This document shows, in pieces, positions 19,028 through 28,100 of a stretch of DNA of 64,000 nt (positions are counted from its first letter, which is position 1; the number at the start of each line of letters is the position of its first letter). A program made the translations under genes and the position numbers. Source of the stretch: a virus. The notes beneath the pieces were generated by a model, which was not told the DNA's origin, ran no database searches, and was given only the letters and a program-made list of their open reading frames with translations. The DNA is taken from positions 1 to 64,000 of IMG/VR virus record IMGVR_UViG_3300032093_000099. The stretch is one strand, 5' to 3'.

Positions 19028-19747
19028 ATGCCAAGAAAAAAGACAAACCAAGACGAGAACGTAGATTCGTGGTTGCCACCGGCGCAAACATATCTAACAA
19101 AAATCAATTTTGATCTCAAGTGTAAAAACGAAAGGCAAAGACAGTTTGTCAGGCTCATAAATTCAAAAGACATAACGATATGCGCTGGACCGGCGGGAAC
19201 AGGCAAGACTTATGTTGCTTGTGCAGAAGCTCTTAAGTTATTGTCCAAACGCCCAGACGTATATCGTAAGATCATAATCGTTAAGTCAGTGACAGTATTG
19301 GAAGGAGAAGAAATAGGATTCTTAAAAGGAACCATGAAAGAAAAGATGGAACCTTATATGATTTCTTTTATGGACAATTTCCACAAGATCATTGGTAAAG
19401 ACTTGACAAGAAGTCTTGAAGCGCAAGAACTTATAGAGATCATGCCTCTTGCCTACATTCGTGGACGAAGCATCGACAACACAATCATAATCGTCGATGA
19501 AGCACAGAACATTAGCCTAAAGAATATGCGTTCGACTATGACCCGTCTCGGAGAAAATTCTAAGATGATTATAGTGGGAGACACTAAACAGATCGACATA
19601 CGCAAGAACGAGATATCTTCACTTGAAAAAGTTGTCCACTTCTTCAAAGACATTGAAGAAATCGGAATCATGGAATTCCAACGCGAGGACATCGTAAGAA
19701 ACCCGTTGATCATAAAGATCGAAGAAGTTTTCGAGAGAAACTCTTAA
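19028..19747 (+). CDS. phoH: PhoH-like ATPase
   Basis: A 239-residue PhoH-family P-loop ATPase (superfamily-1-like fold). Walker A is 'GPAGTGKT', Walker B is 'IIIVDEAQN', and a sensor-like 'IIVGDTKQID' follows; these are the three landmark motifs. PhoH proteins are common phage auxiliary genes, and related bacterial proteins are linked to RNA metabolism. I chose ATG 19028 (MPRKKTNQDENV) over an upstream in-frame ATG at 18977, which would overlap the Cys-rich gene by 37 bases. The 3' end meets the minus-strand SET gene tail-to-tail with a 4-base overlap. Confidence 0.85.
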   Translation: MPRKKTNQDENVDSWLPPAQTYLTKINFDLKCKNERQRQFVRLINSKDITICAGPAGTGKTYVACAEALKLLSKRPDVYRKIIIVKSVTVLEGEEIGFLKGTMKEKMEPYMISFMDNFHKIIGKDLTRSLEAQELIEIMPLAYIRGRSIDNTIIIVDEAQNISLKNMRSTMTRLGENSKMIIVGDTKQIDIRKNEISSLEKVVHFFKDIEEIGIMEFQREDIVRNPLIIKIEEVFERNS

Positions 19748-20172
19748 AGATCTACTTTAGGAAACGGTTTATTGTCGAACCAATCGCTGCCATAAGAAAC
19801 GAGAAGCTGTTCTCCAGGTTCTATGTCTCTTAGTGCGATTATGTAGAGTATGCCGTTTTCTATGTCATTCACAAATTCGCAATTGTTGCGATCACTGTGG
19901 TTGTAGATACCTCCGTAACCCATAGGTACAGCCGCAAACTGCTCGCCCCACCGCAGGCTGTAAAGTGTCAGTCCTAAAGACGCATTACTACCGCGATCTT
20001 CTTGTGCATTCCAAGAAGCAATCTTTATGATGTCTACCGGATAGACTATGACAGGACTTGCTTCAATGAAGGCGTCTTTTTTGATCTTTTCCTTTGTGAA
20101 AACGCCCCAGCCGTACACTTCTTCCACCCAGTCAACATAAATACCAGGAATTATGAAGGGACTATTTTCCAC
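19744..20172 (-). CDS. SET-domain protein (predicted lysine methyltransferase)
   Basis: A 142-residue stand-alone SET domain. The landmarks are present in order: 'YGWGVFTKEKIKKDAFI' (N-terminal G-x-G strand and turn), 'GGIYNHSDRNNCEF' (the NHS..N AdoMet and pseudoknot motif) and 'IEPGEQLLVSYGSDWF' (GE-x-L-x-x-x-Y, with the catalytic-type Tyr). SET enzymes transfer methyl groups from AdoMet to protein lysines. There is no chromatin-targeting domain; the length resembles minimal viral SET proteins. It is one of only two minus-strand genes and overlaps its upstream partner by 11 bases. The target is unknown: host RNA polymerase, ribosomal proteins or phage structural proteins are all possible. 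Confidence 0.8.
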   Translation of the reverse strand: MENSPFIIPGIYVDWVEEVYGWGVFTKEKIKKDAFIEASPVIVYPVDIIKIASWNAQEDRGSNASLGLTLYSLRWGEQFAAVPMGYGGIYNHSDRNNCEFVNDIENGILYIIALRDIEPGEQLLVSYGSDWFDNKPFPKVDL

Positions 20173-20407
20173 TGGCTTTCATGTTCTCTGGCAAGTCGGG
20201 AATTTTCTTCCACATAAACTCTGGTACTTTTCCGCACTTTTTGCAGACGATAACTTCGATGGGAATGTGTTCTTCTTTGCCAGTCGGACTGATTAAAGCA
20301 GAAACTCTTTTGAACATATAGTAAGTCTCAAACATTTGAGGCTCTCCACAACATTCGGTCCAAGGTGCGTCCGAAATGTCGACTTTCATTCTTTGCTGAT
20401 TTTCCAT
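20162..20407 (-). CDS. Small Zn-ribbon-like protein, first gene of the minus-strand pair
   Basis: An 81-residue protein with two Cys pairs, 'ECCGEP' near residue 19 and 'VCKKCGKVPEFMW' near residue 54, about 35 residues apart, consistent with one zinc ribbon. The region between is β-rich. It starts the minus-strand unit and overlaps the SET gene by 11 bases, so the two are probably co-translated and may act together. No family name is assigned. Confidence 0.6.
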   Translation of the reverse strand: MENQQRMKVDISDAPWTECCGEPQMFETYYMFKRVSALISPTGKEEHIPIEVIVCKKCGKVPEFMWKKIPDLPENMKASGK

Positions 20408-20486
20408 GTAGTTTATATTATGTAATTGTTAAAAAGTTCTTGAAACCAAAGTGCTAACAGCGAATATAACAACCAAAATTAACTAT
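20408..20486. promoter_or_regulatory. Divergent intergenic region between the minus-strand pair and the exonuclease gene
   Basis: Seventy-nine A/T-rich bases separate two genes transcribed away from each other, so promoters for both directions must lie here or nearby. TTTATATTATGTAATTG (about 20413-20429) is the most A/T-rich stretch. No AGATATATAG box is present, which suggests a different, perhaps early, promoter class. Exact elements cannot be assigned by eye. Confidence 0.35.
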
Positions 20487-21176
20487 ATGTTCTCAAAAGA
20501 ATCACTGTCGAAATTCCTTTTCTTTGACATCGAAACATGCGGTCTTTATCCTACTTATGAAGAATTTGTAAAGAACGATCCTGACGGAGCTGAAATCTAC
20601 AAAAAGAAATGCAACCGTCTTAACTACGGCGATCCTGCCGAAGGTTACCTCAACAAAGTATCACTCTTTCCTGAGTACGGCAAGATTGCCTGCCTTTCAT
20701 ACGGCGTTTGGAGAGATGGAGAAATTAAAGTAAACACAATTTCCGGAGACGAAAAAGAAATGATGAAGCAAATTCATGCTCTCTTCGTCAAAGCAGGTGC
20801 CAACGGAATGGCGCCTACCGGTTGGAACATCAAGAACTTTGATGTTGCTTGGGTCTATCGCAAACTCTTGATGCAAGGATTCCAAGTACCCGACTGTTTG
20901 AACACCTGGGGTAAGAAACCTTGGGAGATCAATATATTCGATATGAAAGAATGGTGGAAGTCATACTCAAATCTGGATGTTACTTTTGAAGAAGCTGCTT
21001 ATGCTTTAGGTCTCCCTTCGCCAAAAGACGATATAGACGGAGGAATGGTTCACCAAACATATTGGAACGGTGAATTGGACCGTGTGATTACATACTGTGA
21101 AAAAGACGTTAAGACAATGATCTTGATGTGCGAAAAAATCTATAAACTCTACCAGCCCACAACACTCTATGCCTGA
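20487..21176 (+). CDS. DEDDy-type 3'-5' exonuclease
   Basis: A 230-residue RNase H-fold exonuclease. Exo I is 'FFDIETCG' (Asp and Glu of DEDD), Exo II is 'GWNIKNFDVAWV' (Asp) and Exo III is 'YCEKDVKTM' (Tyr four residues before Asp, the DEDDy form). It resembles proofreading domains of family B polymerases without the polymerase part, suggesting trimming of 3' ends in replication or repair. An upstream in-frame GTG at 20451 exists, but ATG 20487, with an A-rich leader, leaves the Exo I motif near the N-terminus as usual. It overlaps the glycosylase gene by 8 bases. Confidence 0.85.
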   Translation: MFSKESLSKFLFFDIETCGLYPTYEEFVKNDPDGAEIYKKKCNRLNYGDPAEGYLNKVSLFPEYGKIACLSYGVWRDGEIKVNTISGDEKEMMKQIHALFVKAGANGMAPTGWNIKNFDVAWVYRKLLMQGFQVPDCLNTWGKKPWEINIFDMKEWWKSYSNLDVTFEEAAYALGLPSPKDDIDGGMVHQTYWNGELDRVITYCEKDVKTMILMCEKIYKLYQPTTLYA

Positions 21177-22005
21177 GTTAGCCGAAGTTAAGATCATGTG
21201 CGACTTCATCAACTATGTTGCATCGCAGGAGAAGTTTTTCAATAAGATTGAAAAGTCACCAGTCTCAAAAGTTAAAACCGAGCTGGATGAATTTGATGAC
21301 GTGGTCTTTAAGATAGGAGCTGTATCTAGAGGTAAAGAAATGATGCTGGAAATATCACCAGTAGGAGAAGGACTTCCTAGCAAAAATCTTTCGGTGACTT
21401 TAGGTATGAGTGGAAACTTTGCATACATCAATAAAGAGTCCGAACATTTCGACAAAGTCATGAAGCACGCACACTTACGCTTCAAGACAGTTCGTGGAAA
21501 CTATTTGGTACTGCACGATGTACGAAGATTCGCTAAATGGAAATGGACAGATGGGTGGACCAAAGGAAGAGGATATTGTCCTCTTACGGAATTTAACCAA
21601 TTTTCAGAACACCTGCGCTTCAGCTGGTGGAAACATAAAGTGTTTAACACTCCTTTGAACGAAATCCTAATGAATCAGTCATTGTTCAACGGAGTCGGTA
21701 ATTACCTAAGAGCTGAAATTCTTTACCGCATGAACATCAATCCTTTTCAGCCCGCAAACCAACTTTCGCAGCTTGAGGTTGATTCTCTCTTAATGTTTAC
21801 ACACAAATGTTGTCGAGATGCTTACACCCTTGGTGGTGGTGAACTTAAAGACTGGGTGAATCCCAACGGCACCGACGGCAAGTCTTTCAAAGAATGGATG
21901 TTGTGCTATGGAAAAGGTTCTTCTGTCGTCGACAAGACAGGGAGAAGATTTTGGTACGACCCTCAATGGGAGAAGTATATTCCCGAAACTTACAAAAAAT
22001 CTTGA
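21169..22005 (+). CDS. Fpg/Nei-family DNA glycosylase
   Basis: A 278-residue member of the formamidopyrimidine-DNA glycosylase/endonuclease VIII family, which excises oxidised bases and cleaves the abasic strand. The N-terminus is MPELAEV, keeping catalytic Pro2 and Glu3. The helix-two-turn-helix reads 'NQSLFNGVGNYLRAEILYRM' (about 164-183). The C-terminal zinc finger of bacterial enzymes (four Cys) is not intact: one Cys remains in 'MLCYGKG', followed by 'GRRFWYDPQWEKY'. This looks like a zincless finger. Paired with the exonuclease gene (8-base overlap), it suggests a small DNA-repair unit. Confidence 0.85.
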   Translation: MPELAEVKIMCDFINYVASQEKFFNKIEKSPVSKVKTELDEFDDVVFKIGAVSRGKEMMLEISPVGEGLPSKNLSVTLGMSGNFAYINKESEHFDKVMKHAHLRFKTVRGNYLVLHDVRRFAKWKWTDGWTKGRGYCPLTEFNQFSEHLRFSWWKHKVFNTPLNEILMNQSLFNGVGNYLRAEILYRMNINPFQPANQLSQLEVDSLLMFTHKCCRDAYTLGGGELKDWVNPNGTDGKSFKEWMLCYGKGSSVVDKTGRRFWYDPQWEKYIPETYKKS

Positions 22006-22067
22006 CGAGACACTTAACACAGTCACATTGTCTTGAGAACTTGCCACTGACATACTTTTTCTTGCCG

Positions 22068-22077
22068 AGATATATAG
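22068..22077 (+). promoter_or_regulatory. AGATATATAG box, candidate late promoter of the fibre module
   Basis: The box lies in the 99-base gap after the glycosylase gene, 27 bases before the ATG at 22105. It continues as AAAAAAGGCAG, and this 21-base block is repeated exactly at 36267-36287 ahead of another fibre gene. The extended identity is far beyond what the 10-base box alone needs, which supports a functional or recently duplicated promoter and leader. Confidence 0.55.
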
Positions 22078-22104
22078 AAAAAAGGCAGAAAAAATCAAAA
22101 AACA

Positions 22105-22962
22105 ATGGCAACAGTAACTATCACTGAAATTCTAGGAAGCGACAATATCGCCGGTTCTAGAATCACAATCAACACAAACTTTTCAAACTTAGCAACAGCC
22201 ATCAATAACTTGGAGGCGAGACTTGATACGTCATTCTCACCAGGTGGATCGCTGAACGTAGGAAACGCTCTCATTAAGAGGTATACCAACCCGGTAACTG
22301 CGCAAATCTTTACTTGTGAAGCTACGGGTTTGTTCCAAGGTAACCTAAACGTCTCTAAGACTCTATCGGTAACCGAAGCACTGAACGTTGGGACAGACTT
22401 GACTGTCAGCGGAAACGTAACATTCGATGATGCCGCTACGGGCGGTGGCGCGATGATCAGCGAGCTTCCATTCGACCTGGACGCTGCTTTCTCTTCTCCA
22501 CAGCTCGACGGACAAAGCGGTTCAAACGCTGAATTGTTGAATCCTCAGACACTTTCACAGTCTCCTTCGGCAACCGTTCGTGAAATCGCAGCAGGCGCAG
22601 ACTTTCCTAAGATTGGCGTAATTCGTTTGAACTATTCAACATACGCTCCTGGTACTACAGCAACAAGCTGTACAACAATCCAGCTCCCTGCGGTATCTTC
22701 AGCAAACGTAACTCCTGGACAAGTAGTTACTGTTTTGATTGATCAACCAGCAGCAACAGGAACAACCGGTGCTCAGTTTGGTATCAGCAGCACAAATCTT
22801 GCAACAGGCTACAACGACGACATTCTTTTAAGCGGAATCACGGGCGCTTTCATCGACAGCGATAGCTACGAATTAAGAAAAGTCGCTGTCACTCTCTACG
22901 CAGATACACAAGTAGGAAACGGCTGGAGAGTACTTTCGTCTACTCCGTACGTTGAGTACTAA
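22105..22962 (+). CDS. Fibre-like virion protein
   Basis: A 285-residue protein whose N-terminus ('ITEILGSDNIAGSRITINTN' then 'FSNLATAINNLEARL') matches a recurring phage fibre/whisker N-terminal pattern: short helix, S-D-x-I, then N-x-N-F and a coiled coil. Residues about 75-115 form a repetitive β segment ('ALNVGTDLTVSGNVTF') typical of trimeric fibres. The C-terminal half is Ser/Thr/Ala-rich β. It is the first gene after an AGATATATAG box. It may be a fibre, whisker or head-decoration protein; the sequence does not decide. A related N-terminus and identical leader occur at the 1886-aa gene (36301). Confidence 0.6.
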   Translation: MATVTITEILGSDNIAGSRITINTNFSNLATAINNLEARLDTSFSPGGSLNVGNALIKRYTNPVTAQIFTCEATGLFQGNLNVSKTLSVTEALNVGTDLTVSGNVTFDDAATGGGAMISELPFDLDAAFSSPQLDGQSGSNAELLNPQTLSQSPSATVREIAAGADFPKIGVIRLNYSTYAPGTTATSCTTIQLPAVSSANVTPGQVVTVLIDQPAATGTTGAQFGISSTNLATGYNDDILLSGITGAFIDSDSYELRKVAVTLYADTQVGNGWRVLSSTPYVEY

Positions 22963-22978
22963 TAAAAACAATATCTAA

Positions 22979-25132
22979 ATGATAGCACCACTAATTAGGC
23001 CTATTAGACTTCAAGGAGGTACGTTCTACACATTTTCTTCTGCCTCGGAAGATCTTGGTCTTTCTTTTAATAGCTCAGACAAGAAATTCCGTTTCTCGAA
23101 GTTTGCTCTTTTGAACATACCAAACATTGAGAACCCAAGTACCAACTTTGAAAACTTCATAGGTCTCTCGAACAGCCCAGGCGCTTACGAAGAAATCGAC
23201 GGTAGCAAAACGCAGAATGATTACTTTGCTGAATCGTTCCAAAACTACTGTCTGAACCTCGAGGCGATGATATCTTCATCGCAAGATTATGACTCCAATC
23301 TTTTTAGAACCACGTCAGAACGCGTGTTCTTTAAATGGCTGAAAGAAATGGGTGCTATTCGCTTTAGAGAAGCAGTAGTCGGTTCAGAACAATCTAATGC
23401 AACATACGGTGTACACTTCGTAGAAGAAGACAACAGCGTTTCTTACGAAAAAGTCGTCAAGTATGTAGCAGACATCGGAATCTTAAACACGGTCAAAAAC
23501 AACGCAAATGCTTTCACCGAGGTTTACGTATACATTCCGACTGCTCAAGGTAACACACCAACCGTACTTTTCAAATCAATCACTGACGCAAACTATGCAC
23601 CAAACATGGTGTTCACCAATGATCCTGCTGATCCTCTTGATGCAGAATACATTTATGGCAGATCAGCAGCAACGGTACAACCCGCAGGCTTAAGTACTCG
23701 TGCTTTCTTTGACAGCGACACATTTACGTTTACCACACCGGATCCTTTCGGCGCAACTGCCGACTTTTACTATTACGATACGGTAACAGCAACGTACATC
23801 CAACAAGGAGACCCTGGATTCCAGTGGTGGTACGCTAACCCAATACCTAACACTTTCTTCTTAGAGCCTACTTCTTTCATCGATCCTACGAATGATATCT
23901 TTAAGATCGAAAGCGTGAACAAGTCAACCGAATTCAAAAGAAGTAGACTTGATGGTATCACAATGGAATTTGATACCAATGCTTACGCTGGAATGGCCAA
24001 TGTAGGTATCACAAACTTTGGTGGGTTTAATGAAACACCAGCCGCGCAATCATTTGACTTCAACGCGGTACTTATCTATTACGATCTCTACGATCCTGCA
24101 ACTCTCGCAAACTCGACATCAAACTTGTTCGGTGTTCTTTTCCTTGACAATGTTGATCCTCTTCCTTCAGGTGGTGGTTACATTCCAAGGTTGACCAAGT
24201 ACAAGCCAAACAGCATCACAGGCGCTAACGGGAATTCTTATTCGTTTAGAATCAATCTTAAATTCGATGTAAACACTGACGACACAGCAGTTGAGACATC
24301 AATAAACGATTACAATCCATATTCGTTGGAACTATACATGGATGTTCTAAACGAGATGACGGCGTCGGTCGCATTGATGAACAAAAACAATCAGCTGATC
24401 AACAGTCTTCAAACACAGGTGAATTCGTTGACCAATTTAATCTTGGACTCTAAGAATGCTGATGTTCTGACTCAAAAGATCGCTTCTTTGGAAACATTAG
24501 TCAATGACAACAAAGCAATCTTTGCAAACAACGCAAGTCTGCTTGCTTTGATTCAGAAGAACTACCAAGACATAATCAACATATACAACAACACAACCTC
24601 GATCGAGGTTGCTTACAATCTTGATGTGATCACAAGCGGCGATGGAATCTTTTTGGACAAGTCCCAAGCAGGTCAAGTCAAAATAATCAACACCGATCAA
24701 GAGTTTAACTTGGGAGCCAAACCTTTAGTTTCCATCACCAATGACTTTACGGTGCTTCCTAGTACATACCAGTATACGGATAAATTGATACCCTTTTCCA
24801 ACTACTTAAAGATCACTGATGGGTCCGCTAGCGTCCCATACGTCACGGACCGAGACATAGTGATACGCATTAACGATACTGATACTGCTTGGAAAAAAGG
24901 ACAGTCGTATAGGTTATCATTTAAGTACGGCGTGGACATGTCAAACAACAATGGCAACTTTAACTTAATCGTTTATACTGACGCAACCGACAAACTCAAC
25001 ACAGGTTTTGCATACGGAGCAGAAGCTGCCTTTATCACATACCTCGAGTTTGCTGAGAAGGGTGACAAACCAACGATCGAAATCATATGTCTCGACCCTG
25101 ATACATTTACATTTACATACGACATATTCTAA
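22979..25132 (+). CDS. Virion structural protein with central coiled coil
   Basis: A 717-residue protein. The N-terminal 430 residues are β-rich and aromatic without recognised motifs. Residues about 454-540 form a coiled coil ('MNKNNQLINSLQTQVNSLTN' and following heptads), ideal for trimerisation. The last about 150 residues are a compact β domain ('YRLSFKYGVDMSNNNGNFNL'). The architecture of a head-side domain, stalk and C-terminal lobe suits a fibre segment or connector. It is co-oriented with large fibre-like genes on both sides, with a 16-base gap before it. Confidence 0.55.
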   Translation: MIAPLIRPIRLQGGTFYTFSSASEDLGLSFNSSDKKFRFSKFALLNIPNIENPSTNFENFIGLSNSPGAYEEIDGSKTQNDYFAESFQNYCLNLEAMISSSQDYDSNLFRTTSERVFFKWLKEMGAIRFREAVVGSEQSNATYGVHFVEEDNSVSYEKVVKYVADIGILNTVKNNANAFTEVYVYIPTAQGNTPTVLFKSITDANYAPNMVFTNDPADPLDAEYIYGRSAATVQPAGLSTRAFFDSDTFTFTTPDPFGATADFYYYDTVTATYIQQGDPGFQWWYANPIPNTFFLEPTSFIDPTNDIFKIESVNKSTEFKRSRLDGITMEFDTNAYAGMANVGITNFGGFNETPAAQSFDFNAVLIYYDLYDPATLANSTSNLFGVLFLDNVDPLPSGGGYIPRLTKYKPNSITGANGNSYSFRINLKFDVNTDDTAVETSINDYNPYSLELYMDVLNEMTASVALMNKNNQLINSLQTQVNSLTNLILDSKNADVLTQKIASLETLVNDNKAIFANNASLLALIQKNYQDIINIYNNTTSIEVAYNLDVITSGDGIFLDKSQAGQVKIINTDQEFNLGAKPLVSITNDFTVLPSTYQYTDKLIPFSNYLKITDGSASVPYVTDRDIVIRINDTDTAWKKGQSYRLSFKYGVDMSNNNGNFNLIVYTDATDKLNTGFAYGAEAAFITYLEFAEKGDKPTIEIICLDPDTFTFTYDIF

Positions 25133-25149
25133 AAGAATAAAAGAAACCA

Positions 25150-28100
25150 ATGGCTGAAACAAATAATAGTTTATCTACGGTACTTGCAGACTTCGTCAGA
25201 CTCCAGAACAATTCTTTGGAGACTCTGCAGCAGCTGCAGCAAGCAACCGTCTCTGTCGCTGAGACAGTCCAAATCGTAGTGAAAGAGGATGACGGAACTA
25301 CTTCTTCATACTCAATCCCATCATTTGGGTACTTAAAATCAAGCATTGATCGTATTGACAATACGATTGCCAAAATGCTTGGGTTCGATGGAAGTGATGC
25401 CTACATTCGTCAGCCGGACGGCACGTTTAAGAAAATCTATCAGTCTAAGACACCTGTCAATCCTAAGCCAATCGGTGAAGTAACAGTTCCTTCGACTTTC
25501 ATATCAGAGAACAACTGGTTCTTTGAGAACCTAATGAGCCCTGCTCTTAAAGTTAGCTTTGATGTGACAAGATATGTTCCTCAACAAGAATCCAAGATTT
25601 ATGTTAAGAGAATGATCTTAAACATATCGAATCAATCACAGCTAGAATTCTTTCAGAACAATGTACAAGGTAAGAACAATCTTGACTACGTTAAATTCCT
25701 GGTTGACTTGCAGAAGCAAGGTATCACATACTTCTTGGATGAAGGAGCGATCGACATGCCTCTATCAGTGGTAAGATACACTGGCAACTTCTTGCCAGTC
25801 AATTACGAAGATAGGACTTACACCAATGCAGATGGCACCACATCGACAAAAAGATTCTACCTTTTCGACAAACTTACTTACACCGACAATCTTTCTCTTG
25901 CCGTTGATGGAATGACTCTTAAAGTTGGTGACCAACTTATCAAAGGAGAAACTATCTACGAAATCGTAGAGATTGACAACTCTACAAGATACATACGCGT
26001 GAGCAGAGTCAGCGGTCTTGAACCTATCTTGATAGGAGAGCCTGTTCAGTTTTATTCAGAGACATTCTCTCCAAAGTTGGCAAACGTTGGTATAGGTTTC
26101 AATGAATACACTGCAGTGTTCTTTAGAACTATCAATGACGAAGCAAACTTGCTTTCAACTACTTGGTCTCCTGGAGTTGGTTTCTTTACCAATGACTTGA
26201 CCATAACTCTTTCAACCGGAACCACCACTCTTAAGAGTTACTATCAGTCATCGGTTCTTGACTTTGGAAACTATTTGCTGTCCAACGCAAGAAACGGAGG
26301 AATATCAACATTTGACGGTTTAGTGCCTAACGCACCTGTGTTGGACATCAATAACTTTCAAGTAGTGCAGATTAACGATCACAAACTTGACCAAGCAGAG
26401 ATCGAATCAATCCGAAAGAAACAATCTGACAAAGTACAAATTCAGTCGGAAATAACAGAACTCGAAAAATCGATAGACCGCAAGAAGGAAGAAATCAATT
26501 CTAAGAAGTTCAACTCAGAAACCGACCGCAGAGCCGCTAAGAATCAGCTAGACACGCTGATCAGGGAAAAAACTTCAAAGTCTGCTCTGTACGCTTCTAT
26601 CGTCGCTGATCTAAATTCAACAGCTCTTGCTGCGCCCGCGGCGCTTGACACACCTAAGTACAGACTTCGCGGATTCTTCCAGATTCCTAACCCAGTGACA
26701 AGCACGACGACTGGTCCTCAGAACGTAGTACAGTTTAAGACTTACTATCGTTACGTAAGACCCGACGGAAGCGCGACCGACATCAAGCAATTTGACTACA
26801 CCGATCCCAACGGTTCAAAGCAGAGAGCCACTTTTTCAAATCTAAATGAATACGTATCTCCGTTACGTAGTAAAATATACGATAGCAACACCGGTAAGTA
26901 CATTTGGGCAACGGAAGACATAACTAACCCAGACGTAATTAACATCAACCAAATCGATATTCCTATTACAAAAGGTGAAAAGGTTGAGTTTTACGTGGTT
27001 TCGGTATCAGAAGCAGGATGGCCGAACAATCCTATCCTATCAAACCCATCAAATACAATATCGTTTGAATTTCCGAACGATCTTATTACCGAAGACGAGG
27101 CAACGATCGCACTACAGCAAGCATCACAAGAAAAAATCAGCGTTGATCTGCAAGCACAGCTCGCAGCCGAAGGTCTTGACGAGCACTTGTCTTCTTCGTT
27201 TACGGCCAACGAAAGATACTATGCACACGATGCAGATGTTATATCGTCAAACTTTTACACACCAGACGGAAATGTAATTTCTCTTTACCAAAAGTTGAAC
27301 GAACTACAGCTAAGAATTGAAGACCTAGAAAATCGTCTTAACAATGTCGCTGCTCCAGTATCAATCTTTTTGGTCGACAATCAAACGAACACAAAGATAC
27401 CAGTACAGAACGGATCTTCTGTTACTCTCTTTGCTGGATATTACGCAGACCAGGTTGCTGCTTTGCCTTCAGCACAGCAAAGAGGCGCTGTCCTTACCAA
27501 GACGTATTACTTATACCTTGAGAACGATAGCGCATCTCCCATCAAAATGATATCTAGGTTCCCTGGAGGATTTGGTCAAAGAGTTCCTTATAGCGGAACG
27601 GGATCAACAGGAGGTTCTATCACAGTAAACGATCCGGACTACAATAATTACAGAAAGTATGATTATGTTCCTATCGTAAACTTAGGAATAGGCGTTGATG
27701 ATACGAACAACGACAATCCTATTACTACATCTTTTTACCAGAGCGGTCAAATCTTAGGACAGTGTGTTTATAGCAGATATACCGATGTTGGATTGACAAA
27801 TCCTCTATACGGTCAGACAGGCCAAAGATCGTTTATACCTGACAGAGGGTTTACAGGAGTGTCGGTGGCTGGCGCAACTGCTTCTGGTGTATACGGAGCT
27901 ACCGCTCCTTGGGTATGGGACATTACAACTGCCGTTACTCCTGGAGTCACAGCCACAGGAAACGGCTATTTGTCAAACTTCTGTGTACACATACAACACC
28001 CAAGTCTAAACAATCTGACTTCAACGCAAACAATGAGCAGCTTGCAGCTACCAGCTGTATCACTTGACACAGACACTGGTCTTCCACAAGCACCGGAGGT

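Noticed and set aside
20451-20486. GTG start for the exonuclease gene
   Set aside because: It adds 12 residues with no conserved content; ATG 20487 is better placed before the DIE motif.
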